Source: Gemmatimonadales bacterium (lineage in GTDB: Bacteria; Gemmatimonadota; Gemmatimonadetes; Gemmatimonadales; GWC2-71-9). Taken from it: 17,288 bases of DNA. Position numbers and translations under genes: made by a program. The stretch spans positions 1-17,288 of the forward strand of contig JAICPP010000045.1 in the NCBI GenBank assembly GCA_025929805.1. Direction: 5' to 3'. Below are positions 1 through 6,644 of this stretch, one piece after another; the stretch's first letter is position 1, and every line of letters starts with the position of its first letter. The notes beneath the pieces were generated by a model. It saw nothing but the letters and a program-made list of their open reading frames with translations, was not told the origin of the DNA and did no database searches.

Positions 1-491
1 ATCGCAGCCGCAGAAATCGATTGGCAGCGGGCATCGCCGTCGATCAGCGCCTCGTGAGTGTAGCCGATCTCAGGCAGCGGGAGTCCGTCGATGATGATGC
101 GGTACCGCAGGCCGGCCACGCAGGCGGGGCACTGCCCCGCCGGAAACGGCGCCAGGGTGGACCGGCGGATCAGTCGGGCGATGGCTCGCCGCATGGCGAT
201 GGCGCTGGCCACTCGGATGTTGTAGCGATCGATCTCGTGGGCCGAGGCCGCCCCTATTCCGAAGGCCATCACCCGGCGTCGAACCCGTTCCGCCAGCCGG
301 GTCCGGATAGATGGTGGAAGGATCTTGCTGTCGCGAAGTCCGCGCACCGCGGCACAGCCGCTGGGAAATACGACGGCCGCGGCCACCACTGGTCCAGCCA
401 GGGGGCCGCGGCCGACCTCGTCTACCCCGACGAGGAGGTGCTCCTCCGCCCAGACTGCCCGCTCGCGGGCGAGTGTGGGTCGAGGAGACAT
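1..491 (-). CDS. rnhB: Ribonuclease HII, 3' end missing at window edge
   Basis: RNase HII nicks RNA-DNA hybrids and starts removal of single ribonucleotides misincorporated in DNA; it is cytosolic and metal dependent. The visible 163 residues contain the N-terminal DEVGRG motif (acidic residues D24, E25), LRDSK (52-56), the NIRVASAIAM helix (91-100), IIIDG with D135, and GDARCQSISAAA with D153. The D135-D153 spacing of 18 matches the third and fourth catalytic acids of the family. Between the helix and the D135 strand there is an insertion of about 13 residues carrying a CPAC motif (121-124), absent from the E. coli enzyme. The ATG lies one base after the rplS stop (TGAcATG), so the gene is translationally coupled to rplS. 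The C-terminus runs off the left edge. Identification rests on seeing all four acidic residues. Confidence 0.97.
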   Translation of the reverse strand, partial: MSPRPTLARERAVWAEEHLLVGVDEVGRGPLAGPVVAAAVVFPSGCAAVRGLRDSKILPPSIRTRLAERVRRRVMAFGIGAASAHEIDRYNIRVASAIAMRRAIARLIRRSTLAPFPAGQCPACVAGLRYRIIIDGLPLPEIGYTHEALIDGDARCQSISAAA

Positions 492-492
492 G

Positions 493-840
493 TCAGCTCT
501 CGCGCTTCTCCCGGATTCGGGCGGCCTTGCCGCTCAACGCGCGGAGGTAGTACAGCTTCGCGCGGCGCACCCGTCCCCGGCGAACCAGCTCGACCGAGGC
601 GATCGTGGGGCTGTGAACCGGGAATAAGCGCTCGACCCCCACACCCGCGGAGATCTTACGGACCGTGAAGGTCTCGCTGATTCCGGCACCGCGCTTGGCG
701 ATGACTAGCCCCTCGAATGCCTGCAGCCGCTCCTTGTCACCCTCGCGGACGCGGACCATGACCCGGACGGTATCTCCCGGATCGAATGCAGGAATGTCCG
801 TGCGCAAGCCCTCACGGGCAACTTCTGCTAATCGTTCCAT
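493..840 (-). CDS. rplS: 50S ribosomal protein bL19
   Basis: bL19 is a structural protein of the large ribosomal subunit near the 30S-50S interface. The 115-residue product has the usual family length and the characteristic FDPGDTVRVMVRVREGDKER segment (19-38), followed by QAFEGLVIAKRG, ETFTVRKIS, VERLFPVHSP and the basic end RRAKLYYLRALSGKAARIREK. The ATG is preceded by a perfect AAGGAGG eight bases upstream, the best ribosome binding site in the window. The gene follows trmD as in most bacteria, but here a palindromic repeat and a probable dedicated promoter separate the two. It is coupled to rnhB by a one-base gap. Confidence 0.99.
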   Translation of the reverse strand: MERLAEVAREGLRTDIPAFDPGDTVRVMVRVREGDKERLQAFEGLVIAKRGAGISETFTVRKISAGVGVERLFPVHSPTIASVELVRRGRVRRAKLYYLRALSGKAARIREKRES

Positions 841-848
841 GGTCGGAT

Positions 849-855
849 CCTCCTT
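849..855 (-). promoter_or_regulatory. Strong Shine-Dalgarno for rplS
   Basis: The sequence AAGGAGG sits eight bases before the rplS ATG. It is a full match to the anti-SD complement and stands out because several other genes here have weak or no recognisable SD. It fixes the rplS start. Confidence 0.85.
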
Positions 856-888
856 CGGTCCGGCGTTGGTAGCGGAAAAACTGCAACG

Positions 889-917
889 ATCTTAGTAGAG
901 AAACCAGATTTTGTCAC
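889..917 (-). promoter_or_regulatory. Probable sigma70-type promoter for rplS-rnhB
   Basis: On the minus strand a GTGACA -35 box (5 of 6 consensus bases) is followed by a 17-base spacer and a TAAGAT -10 box (4 of 6). Transcription would start near 882, giving a leader of about 40 bases with the strong SD in it. It lies just downstream of the palindromic repeat, so rplS-rnhB could be expressed even if the repeat blocks transcription from trmD. The call is by motif only. Confidence 0.5.
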
Positions 918-937
918 CTGCCGGGTCGCGAACCCGA

Positions 938-1024
938 GTCATTGCGAGGGTCCGAAGGACCCGCGGCAATCTGGTCGTGGTTGCAGCGGGATTGCTTCGG
1001 GCCGCTGCGCGTCCTCGCAATGAC
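938..1024. repeat. Palindromic intergenic repeat (REP/MITE-like) between trmD and rplS
   Basis: An 87-base element has perfect 12-base inverted ends: GTCATTGCGAGG at 938-949 and CCTCGCAATGAC at 1013-1024. Internal arms GCAATC (966-971) and GATTGC (990-995) also pair, so the whole element could fold into a long interrupted hairpin in RNA or single-stranded DNA. The GTCATTGCGAGG core resembles short palindromic repeats scattered in the intergenic regions of many environmental bacteria. It begins three bases after the trmD stop. It has no U-tract, so it is not a standard intrinsic terminator, though it could shield mRNA ends or attenuate readthrough. Confidence 0.8.
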
Positions 1025-1026
1025 TG

Positions 1027-1719
1027 CTACTCCTCCTGGGTCCGCTCGAACTTCTCCCACAGGTCCGGCCGCCGCTCTTTCGTCAGCCGCTCGGCTTCTT
1101 TCTGCCGCCAGGCCGCAATCTGGCCGTGGTCTCCCGAGCGCAGCACTTCCGGGACCTCGTGCCCACGATACTCCGGCGGCCTGGTATAGCTCGGCGGACT
1201 CAGGAGCCCGTCATAGTGCGAGTCAGTGCTGGCCGATTCGTGATCGCTCAACGCTCCGGGTAAGAGCCGGACCACCGCATCGATCACACACAGGGCCGCC
1301 GGCTCGCCACCCGAGAGCACGAAGTCGCCGATCGACAGCTCCTCCGTAGCCAGCCGATCTGCCACCCGCTGATCCACATCCTTGTAGTGGCCGCACAGCA
1401 AGGTGAGCCCCTGGCCGAGCGAGAAGCGCACGGCGGCGTCGTGGCTGAAGCGGCGGCCCCGGGCGGAGAGCAGCACGACCGGGCCGGTGGGTTGAAGACT
1501 TTGCACGGCCTCGAAAAACGGCTCCGGCTTGAGCACCATTCCCGCGCCACCGCCGTAGGCGTAGTCGTCCACCGTCGCGTGGCGGTCGTGGGTGAAATCG
1601 CGGAGCTGAATCAAACGGAATCGCACCAGACCCGCCTCGGCAGCTCGGCTCGGTATGCTGGCCCCGAGGTACGGCGCGATGACTTCGGGAAACAACGTCA
1701 CCACATCAATTGTCAGCAT
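1027..1719 (-). CDS. trmD: tRNA (guanine37-N1)-methyltransferase
   Basis: TrmD is a SPOUT-family dimer that uses S-adenosylmethionine to make m1G37 in tRNAs reading CNN and some other codons, preventing +1 frameshifting. The 230-residue product starts LTIDVVTLFPE and contains YGGGAGMVLKPEP (55-67), LLCGHYKDVDQRV (107-119), the knot loop ELSIGDFVLSGGE (127-139), ESASTDSH with catalytic D166, and SPPSYTRPPEYRG, ending in the RRPDLWEKF helix. The GHYKDVDQRV form, instead of the proteobacterial GRYEGIDERV, recalls Bacteroidota-group enzymes. The start is supported by GAGG six bases upstream of the ATG. The gene is downstream of rimM, separated by 108 bases holding a repeat fragment. Confidence 0.98.
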   Translation of the reverse strand: MLTIDVVTLFPEVIAPYLGASIPSRAAEAGLVRFRLIQLRDFTHDRHATVDDYAYGGGAGMVLKPEPFFEAVQSLQPTGPVVLLSARGRRFSHDAAVRFSLGQGLTLLCGHYKDVDQRVADRLATEELSIGDFVLSGGEPAALCVIDAVVRLLPGALSDHESASTDSHYDGLLSPPSYTRPPEYRGHEVPEVLRSGDHGQIAAWRQKEAERLTKERRPDLWEKFERTQEE

Positions 1720-1733
1720 GAGCGGCCTCGCAC

Positions 1734-1758
1734 GTCATCCCGAGCGTAGCGAGGGATC
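1734..1758. repeat. Partial intergenic palindromic repeat in rimM-trmD spacer
   Basis: The 25 bases begin GTCATCCCGAGCG, continue TAGCG and end AGGGATC. This is one arm of the GTCATCCCGAGCG/CGAGGGATC type of short repeat found widely between genes of environmental bacteria. No matching downstream arm is visible here, so it looks like a half copy or relic. It lies just upstream of the trmD ribosome binding site. Confidence 0.55.
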
Positions 1759-1827
1759 GGCGGGTCGAACGCTACCATCCCGATCCAACTGTGCAGGCCG
1801 TCCGATTCGTCGCTGCGCCCGGAATCA

Positions 1828-2346
1828 CTACTCGAGCAGCCCTTCTGGGGGAGTGACGACTAATCTTCGCCCAGCTCTGTCCACCCGCTGCACGAACTCC
1901 TTCCTGTAGGGTAGCATGAACTCCCGCTTGGGACCCTGCACCTCGATCATCAGCCCTGCCGGGAGCTCGTACACCGCCGACACCAGGCCGAGCGGCGTAT
2001 CGTCGGCCAGGCGAACGGAGAACCCGTCCAGCTCGTGGAGATACACTTCGTCTTGCGCCAGCGGCCCCAGCGTTTCCTGGGGAACCCCCAGGAATTGCCC
2101 CCGGAACGGGTCGAGGGCATCGCGGTGATCCACGCCCACGAACTTCACCAGCCACTCACGGTGATAGCTCCGGCTCCGCTCCACCGTAAAGGGCCCGGCT
2201 AGTGTCTCGCCGCTCAGACCCACCACCCAGAGCTCCCGTCCCGGGGCGAAGATAGCTTCCGGCGTATCGGTAAGTGGAAAGAGGGTGCAGTCGCCTTTCA
2301 ACCCATGCGGTTTCCTGAGGCGCCCCACTACCACGTGGCCAGTCAT
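1828..2346 (-). CDS. rimM: Ribosome maturation factor RimM
   Basis: RimM binds uS19 and assists 16S processing and late 30S head assembly. The product shows the N-terminal GRLRKPHGLKG motif (8-18), a WLVKFVGVDHRDA region, and the C-terminal PRC-barrel signature DEVYLHELDG, LGLVSAVYELP and MLPYRKEFVQRVD. With the ATG at 2346 it is 172 residues, normal for the family. An in-frame GTG lies four codons upstream at 2358 but falls inside a small GCAC/GTGC hairpin; neither start has a clear Shine-Dalgarno, so the exact start is uncertain. It is in the ffh-rpsP-rimM-trmD order. No KhpA (KH-domain) gene sits between rpsP and rimM, unlike many other phyla. Confidence 0.96.
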   Translation of the reverse strand: MTGHVVVGRLRKPHGLKGDCTLFPLTDTPEAIFAPGRELWVVGLSGETLAGPFTVERSRSYHREWLVKFVGVDHRDALDPFRGQFLGVPQETLGPLAQDEVYLHELDGFSVRLADDTPLGLVSAVYELPAGLMIEVQGPKREFMLPYRKEFVQRVDRAGRRLVVTPPEGLLE

Positions 2347-2403
2347 ACAAACCGGCACAAAAACGTGCGCGGGGAAAGAACAGCGTGAGCGGGAGCGTGC
2401 CCT

Positions 2404-2463
2404 TTACGCTGCATTTCCCGCTTACGCGTTTGCAGTTCCCGCTTACGCCGTTGCAGTACCCGC
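2404..2463 (-). repeat. Three in-phase tandem copies of the rpsP 3' end including the stop
   Basis: Read on the minus strand, three adjacent units run 2463-2443 (21 bases), 2442-2422 (21 bases) and 2421-2404 (18 bases). Each begins GCGGG and ends GCGTAA or GCG-equivalent plus TAA. They would encode AGTATA-stop, AGTANA-stop and AGNAA-stop in the same frame. The first unit is the genuine rpsP terminus; the second and third are untranslated repeats with two further in-frame TAA codons. The copies differ by a few substitutions and one 3-base deletion, so the expansion is not very recent. Confidence 0.85.
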
Positions 2464-2715
2464 TCTTTCAAACACCCCAGCCTGCTTCAGCAGCGACTGG
2501 ACGGTGTCCGACGGGGTCGCCCCCTTGGCGATCCACTGCCGCGCCTTCTCGGCGTCCACCTGTACCTTGTCCGCCGCGGTTTGACCCTTGGGGTTGTAGG
2601 TCCCCAGGATCTCGATGAAGCGCCCATCGCGCGGGGATTCTTGATCGGCGACGACGATGCGGTATAAGGGGACCTTCTTGCGGCCGATCCGGCGGAGTCG
2701 AATGCGAGTTGCCAT
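2443..2715 (-). CDS. rpsP: 30S ribosomal protein bS16
   Basis: bS16 is an early-binding small-subunit protein needed for 30S assembly. The 90-residue product begins MATRIRLRRIGRKKVPLYRI and contains VVADQESPRDGRFIEILGTY and a VDAEKARQWIAKGATPSDTV helix, all canonical. AGGAA lies five bases before the ATG. The gene follows ffh by 18 bases, so the two are co-transcribed. The last six codons (AGTATA) belong to the first copy of a triplicated 3' module, so two more in-frame TAA codons follow at 21 and 39 bases downstream. Readthrough of the first stop would add only seven residues. Confidence 0.98.
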   Translation of the reverse strand: MATRIRLRRIGRKKVPLYRIVVADQESPRDGRFIEILGTYNPKGQTAADKVQVDAEKARQWIAKGATPSDTVQSLLKQAGVFERAGTATA

Positions 2716-2733
2716 GTGGGTTCCTGTTCTGGG

Positions 2734-4077
2734 TTAGCCGGGGAATGTGCCGCGTCCGAAGGGCAGCTTCAGGCCGGCGCCTCCGGTCTTCCCCGCAATC
2801 TTCATGAACTTCTGCATCTGCTTAAACTGCGACAGCAGCGTGTTGACTTCCTGAACCGTGCGGCCCGAGCCCTTGGCGATCCTGAGTCGTCGCTGTCCGT
2901 TGATCAGATCCGGATTGGATCGCTCCTTGGGCGTCATCGACAACACGATCGCCTCGACGTGCTTGAGCTTCTTGTCGTCGATTCTGGCGGCCTGGAGCAT
3001 GGCCGGGTTCATTCCAGGAAGCATGCCGAGCACGTTCTTGAGCGGGCCCATCTTCTGCATCTGCTTCATGGCCCCCAGGAAGTCGCCCAGGTCGAGGCCT
3101 TTCTTGGACTGGACCTTCCTGGCCAGCCGCTCGGCTTCCTTCTCGTCGACGGTGTGCTGCGCTTTTTCCACCAACGAGAGAATGTCACCCTGCTGGAGAA
3201 TGCGGCCGGCCAGCCGGTCGGGGTGGAACGGCTCCAACGCGTCCAGCTTCTCACCCACGCCGATGTACTTGATCGGCGCGTGAGTCACGCCGTAAATCGA
3301 GAGCGCGGCGCCTCCCCGCGCATCACCGTCCATCTTGGTCAGGATCACGCCGGTAATCCCAAGCGCGTCGTGGAATCCTTTCGCGATGCGAACGGCATCC
3401 TGCCCGGTCATGCCGTCGGCGACGAGGAGGATCTCATGAGGCGAGACTGCAGCCTTGAGCCGCTTCAGCTCGTCCATCATCTCGTCATCGATCTGCAGGC
3501 GTCCCGCGGTGTCCACCAGGACGCTGCGGGCGCGCGCCTTGCCGGCCGCGGTGATGCCGTCGCGAACGATCTTCACCACGTCTTTGGACGCGTTGTCGCT
3601 ATGGACACCGACCTCGACCTGGCGTCCCAGCGTGTGCAGCTGATCGATGGCGGCCGGCCGGTAGACGTCGGCCGCGACCAGAAACGGGGCCTTCTGCTCC
3701 AGCTTCAACCGCCGGGCGAGCTTGCCGGCGGTGGTCGTCTTTCCCGAGCCCTGAAGTCCGACCAGGAGAATGATGGTCGGGGGCACCGTCGCATGGGCGA
3801 TGGGCGCCTGCTTCTCGCCCAGCAGCGCTACCAGCTCGTCATAGACGATCTTGACCAGCTGATGGCCGGGTCGGACATCCTTGATCGTGGTGAGGCCGAC
3901 GGCCTTGGCCTGCACTCGCTCCAGGAAGTCGCGGGTCAGATCGAAGCTCACGTCGGCCTCGAGCAGGATCCGCCGGATCTCCCGGAGCCCCTCCTTGACC
4001 GCGTCTTCCGTTAAAACGCCCCGCCCGGTGAGTCGCTGGAGCGTGGCGTTGAGTTTGCTGGAAAGCTCGTCGAACAT
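2734..4077 (-). CDS. ffh: Signal recognition particle protein (SRP54 GTPase)
   Basis: Ffh binds signal sequences on nascent membrane and secreted proteins together with 4.5S RNA, and targets ribosomes to FtsY and the Sec translocon by GTP-dependent dimerisation. The 447 residues contain an N domain (1-90), a G domain with P-loop GLQGSGKT (107-114), DVYRPAAIDQL (137-147), DTAGR (189-193) and TKMDGDARGG (247-256), then a methionine-rich M domain (about 325-427) with QMQKMGPLKNVLGMLPGM and the RNA-binding GSGRTVQEVN. Length and order are standard. The gene heads the minus-strand cluster and is followed by rpsP after 18 bases. No Shine-Dalgarno precedes the ATG. Confidence 0.99.
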   Translation of the reverse strand: MFDELSSKLNATLQRLTGRGVLTEDAVKEGLREIRRILLEADVSFDLTRDFLERVQAKAVGLTTIKDVRPGHQLVKIVYDELVALLGEKQAPIAHATVPPTIILLVGLQGSGKTTTAGKLARRLKLEQKAPFLVAADVYRPAAIDQLHTLGRQVEVGVHSDNASKDVVKIVRDGITAAGKARARSVLVDTAGRLQIDDEMMDELKRLKAAVSPHEILLVADGMTGQDAVRIAKGFHDALGITGVILTKMDGDARGGAALSIYGVTHAPIKYIGVGEKLDALEPFHPDRLAGRILQQGDILSLVEKAQHTVDEKEAERLARKVQSKKGLDLGDFLGAMKQMQKMGPLKNVLGMLPGMNPAMLQAARIDDKKLKHVEAIVLSMTPKERSNPDLINGQRRLRIAKGSGRTVQEVNTLLSQFKQMQKFMKIAGKTGGAGLKLPFGRGTFPG

Positions 4078-4086
4078 AAGCCCGTA

Positions 4087-4115
4087 AGCTTAATCGTGGA
4101 TTGAACTTTCTTCAA
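4087..4115 (-). promoter_or_regulatory. Possible promoter for the ffh-rpsP cluster
   Basis: TTGAAG (5 of 6 bases of the -35 consensus) is followed by a 17-base spacer and a weak TAAGCT box (3 of 6). The predicted start would lie near 4079-4081, only a few bases from the ffh ATG at 4077, so the message could be nearly leaderless. This agrees with the lack of a Shine-Dalgarno. The -35 overlaps a small inverted repeat, TTGAA-ctttc-TTCAA (4101-4115). The evidence is motif matching only. Confidence 0.3.
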
Positions 4116-4165
4116 GGAGCCCGACCGCCTGTTCGCCGGTCCGCCGGTCCACCTATTCTTCTACC

Positions 4166-5413
4166 ATGCAGGACATCAGCAACGCCGAGGAACGCCAGCG
4201 AAACCTAGACCGCATGAAGATGCGGGCGACCGGGCTCCTCGTGCTCATGGGCATCGTCTTCATAGTGGCGAGGGCGTATGAGGTCCAGTACCCCTGGCTG
4301 GGATACGTACGGGCAACAGCCGAAGCCTCCATGGTGGGCGGTATCGCCGACTGGTTTGCCATCACCGCGCTGTTTCGTCATCCCTTGAACATCCCTATCC
4401 CTCACACCGCGATCATCCCCAACCGCAAGGACCGGATTGGGCGAAGTCTCGGCAACTTCGTGCAGAACAACTTCCTCTCGCCCGAGGTATTGACCACGAA
4501 GCTCCGGGCGGCCCAGATCAGCCGGCGCGCCGCCGAATGGCTCAGCGCTCCGGAGCACGCCCGCACCGCGGCACAGTACATCACCTCGGTGCTTCGGGGT
4601 GCGGGAAACGTGGTACGCGATGAAGACGTGCACGCTCTACTCGACCGCACCGTGGTGGAGCCACTCCGCCAGATGCCTATCGCTCCAGTGCTGGCCAAAG
4701 GCCTTGGGTTGTTGACCGTAGACGACAGGCACCAGCAGTTGCTCGATCGGGTGATTCAGGGACTATCCCGTCTGGTGGCCGAGAACGAGGCCTTGATCCG
4801 GGACCGGATTGCCCAGGAGAGCCCCTGGTGGGTACCCAAGGTGGTCGATGATCGCATTCACCAGAAGGTTTTAGGGGGGATCGAGCGCACCCTGTTCGAG
4901 GTGGCGGAAGATCCCGACCACCCACTGCGCCACCAATTCGACGAGCTGCTGGCCGACTGGATAGTGCAGCTACAGGAATCTCCGGAGGTCATTGCCCGGG
5001 CCGAGGCCATCAAACATCAGGTACTGGATCCGGACACCAGCGGCCGGCTCGCCGCATCCATCTGGTCGGAGCTGAAGGAAATCTTAGGGCGGCAAACCTC
5101 CGGATCGAACGACAGTGCACCGGGCGCGGTAGCGCGGGGCCTCTCTGCTCTCGGAGCTGCCGCGCTGGAGGACGATGCGTTACTGGAGAAGGTGGATGGC
5201 TGGGTCATTGGCGCGGTACTTCGGGTAGTGGAACAGCATCGGGGCGAGGTCGGCCAGCTCATCGCCCAGACGGTGAGCTCCTGGGACCCGGCGGAGACAT
5301 CCCGCCGCATCGAGCTCCTGGTGGGGCGGGATCTTCAATTCATCAGAATAAACGGAACTTTGGTTGGCGGTTTGGTCGGCTTGCTCATTTATACGGCCAC
5401 TCAGCTCTTCTGA
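4166..5413 (+). CDS. DUF445 family membrane protein (YjiN-like)
   Basis: The 415-residue product matches the DUF445 family, whose molecular role is unknown. An N-terminal membrane helix (about 20-38) is followed by the family signature EASMVGGIADWFAITALFRH (53-72) and IPIPHTAIIPNRKDRIG (76-92). A long, mostly helical soluble stretch follows, then VGRDLQFIRINGTLVGGLVG and a second membrane helix at the extreme C-terminus. It is therefore probably anchored at both ends. The ATG has no Shine-Dalgarno; a TATTCT hexamer lies seven bases upstream, so a leaderless transcript is possible. It is divergent from ffh and convergent with the peptidase gene, 25 bases away, and appears monocistronic. Confidence 0.93.
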   Translation: MQDISNAEERQRNLDRMKMRATGLLVLMGIVFIVARAYEVQYPWLGYVRATAEASMVGGIADWFAITALFRHPLNIPIPHTAIIPNRKDRIGRSLGNFVQNNFLSPEVLTTKLRAAQISRRAAEWLSAPEHARTAAQYITSVLRGAGNVVRDEDVHALLDRTVVEPLRQMPIAPVLAKGLGLLTVDDRHQQLLDRVIQGLSRLVAENEALIRDRIAQESPWWVPKVVDDRIHQKVLGGIERTLFEVAEDPDHPLRHQFDELLADWIVQLQESPEVIARAEAIKHQVLDPDTSGRLAASIWSELKEILGRQTSGSNDSAPGAVARGLSALGAAALEDDALLEKVDGWVIGAVLRVVEQHRGEVGQLIAQTVSSWDPAETSRRIELLVGRDLQFIRINGTLVGGLVGLLIYTATQLF

Positions 5414-5438
5414 CGATTTCCGAGGTGGAGACGATGCG

Positions 5439-6644
5439 TCAGGGTCTGATCGACGGTCGAGATAGGTCCGACCACCCGTCCCAACTCGTAGGAGCAAGCG
5501 CATAGAGCGTAGCGGGCCGGCCCTCCAGCTCGAGGCTCTCGAGCACCGTGCGATACTGTTCCCGCCTCGTGGCCCGCAGTTTCTCTCCATATCCTCCGGT
5601 GAACCGATCCGCCGAGCGTTTATCGTCCCATACCACGTACCAGACCAGCGCAGGGCCCGCAGACGTCTGGTAGACGCGGTAGCGATCTCCTCCCCATCCG
5701 AGGGGTCCGCCTTCCTTTACTTGATTGCTTCCGGCGAGTCGAGCCATGAGCACCCGAATCTCACCTTCACCCAGGACATCCTCATACACGATGCCGCTGC
5801 CCGAGGGGAACGCGAGGCTCACCGGAATATCCCGCCGCGCATAGCGATCGGGGAAGAGGATCTGCTCGGTCGAGACCGGCATGCGAGGCCCATACGGTAC
5901 GGTATCGCGCAAAGGCGATCCCTCCCACCAGTGCATGAACTCGGCACCGGCCAGATAAGGAAAGACCAGGGCCTCCCGAACCACCAGCGGGGCCCGGGCA
6001 AAGATCGGCATCGAGGCTTGGCCTCCCCGGATCTGGGTGGAGTATTCCCTCCAGAAGTCTGCGCTCTTGGTAGGATCCATGTCCGGTGGGAAGAGTGCCT
6101 TCATGCCGGCCAGTGTCGCCTGACCCTCGAGGACCGACTGCGCCGCGGCGAGTCGGTCGTTGTTCGACTTGTCCTTCAGGATCGAATCCAATGGGACACG
6201 CTCGCCCTGCAGCGCGTGCACCATCTCATGTGCGATCACCACTTTGAGGTGCGCCGGATCCGCTCCGGTTACCCCGAACAGCATGGCTGAATCAGGATCG
6301 TAGTATCCCGCCACCTGCTCCGAGTACAGTTCCAGCAGCAAGGGACGCAGCTCGAGCGTATCGGGAAGCAGGCCGAACAATCGATATGCCGCCTCGAGCC
6401 CCTCCAGCTTGGACGAGGGGAGCTCTTCGTCGAGCTTGCGGAGCAGATACGCCCGTACCTCCTCCTTGGTCCGGAGGGCTGAACGCGGCGGAGACTTGAA
6501 CCGGAGCCCGGTTGCCTGTTCTACCCTGGGGCGGAGGCTATCGACCATCCGGCTCAAGGCGTCGGGACCCGGCTTGGCCGGTCGCTCACCACGACAGCTC
6601 AGCAGGGCAACAAGAGCAAAGCAGGAAAGCCAGAATTGAGTCAC
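5439..6644 (-). CDS. Lipoprotein with HExxH zinc metallopeptidase motif
   Basis: This 401-residue protein begins with a lipoprotein signal peptide (hydrophobic 4-16, lipobox LLSC with C17), so it should be lipid-anchored in the cell envelope. It has IAHEMVHALQ (H139, E140, H143), a gluzincin-like zinc site, and EGQATL with E173 about 30 residues later as a candidate third ligand. The family is not one I can name. The start is set by a GTG whose GTGA overlaps the stop of the upstream prepilin peptidase; a longer open frame reaching 7109 only covers that gene in another frame. Coupling to the prepilin peptidase suggests co-expression, but no direct role in pilus biogenesis can be shown. Substrate unknown. 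Confidence 0.85.
   Translation of the reverse strand: MTQFWLSCFALVALLSCRGERPAKPGPDALSRMVDSLRPRVEQATGLRFKSPPRSALRTKEEVRAYLLRKLDEELPSSKLEGLEAAYRLFGLLPDTLELRPLLLELYSEQVAGYYDPDSAMLFGVTGADPAHLKVVIAHEMVHALQGERVPLDSILKDKSNNDRLAAAQSVLEGQATLAGMKALFPPDMDPTKSADFWREYSTQIRGGQASMPIFARAPLVVREALVFPYLAGAEFMHWWEGSPLRDTVPYGPRMPVSTEQILFPDRYARRDIPVSLAFPSGSGIVYEDVLGEGEIRVLMARLAGSNQVKEGGPLGWGGDRYRVYQTSAGPALVWYVVWDDKRSADRFTGGYGEKLRATRREQYRTVLESLELEGRPATLYALAPTSWDGWSDLSRPSIRP

Noticed and set aside
938..1024. Intrinsic terminator after trmD
   Set aside because: Although strongly palindromic, no U-tract follows on either strand, and the ends match a dispersed-repeat consensus better.
2404..2463. Short CRISPR-like array
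   Set aside because: The units are directly adjacent with no spacers and carry rpsP coding sequence, so this is a tandem duplication.
2285..2584. Plus-strand open frame with repeated YAFAVPAYAVAVPA-like residues
   Set aside because: The repeats come from the tandem units at the rpsP 3' end read in reverse; no gene-like features otherwise.
2716..4014. Long plus-strand open frame (432 codons) opposite ffh
   Set aside because: It is entirely antisense to the clearly identified ffh gene; its length follows from high GC content and its translation shows no family motif.
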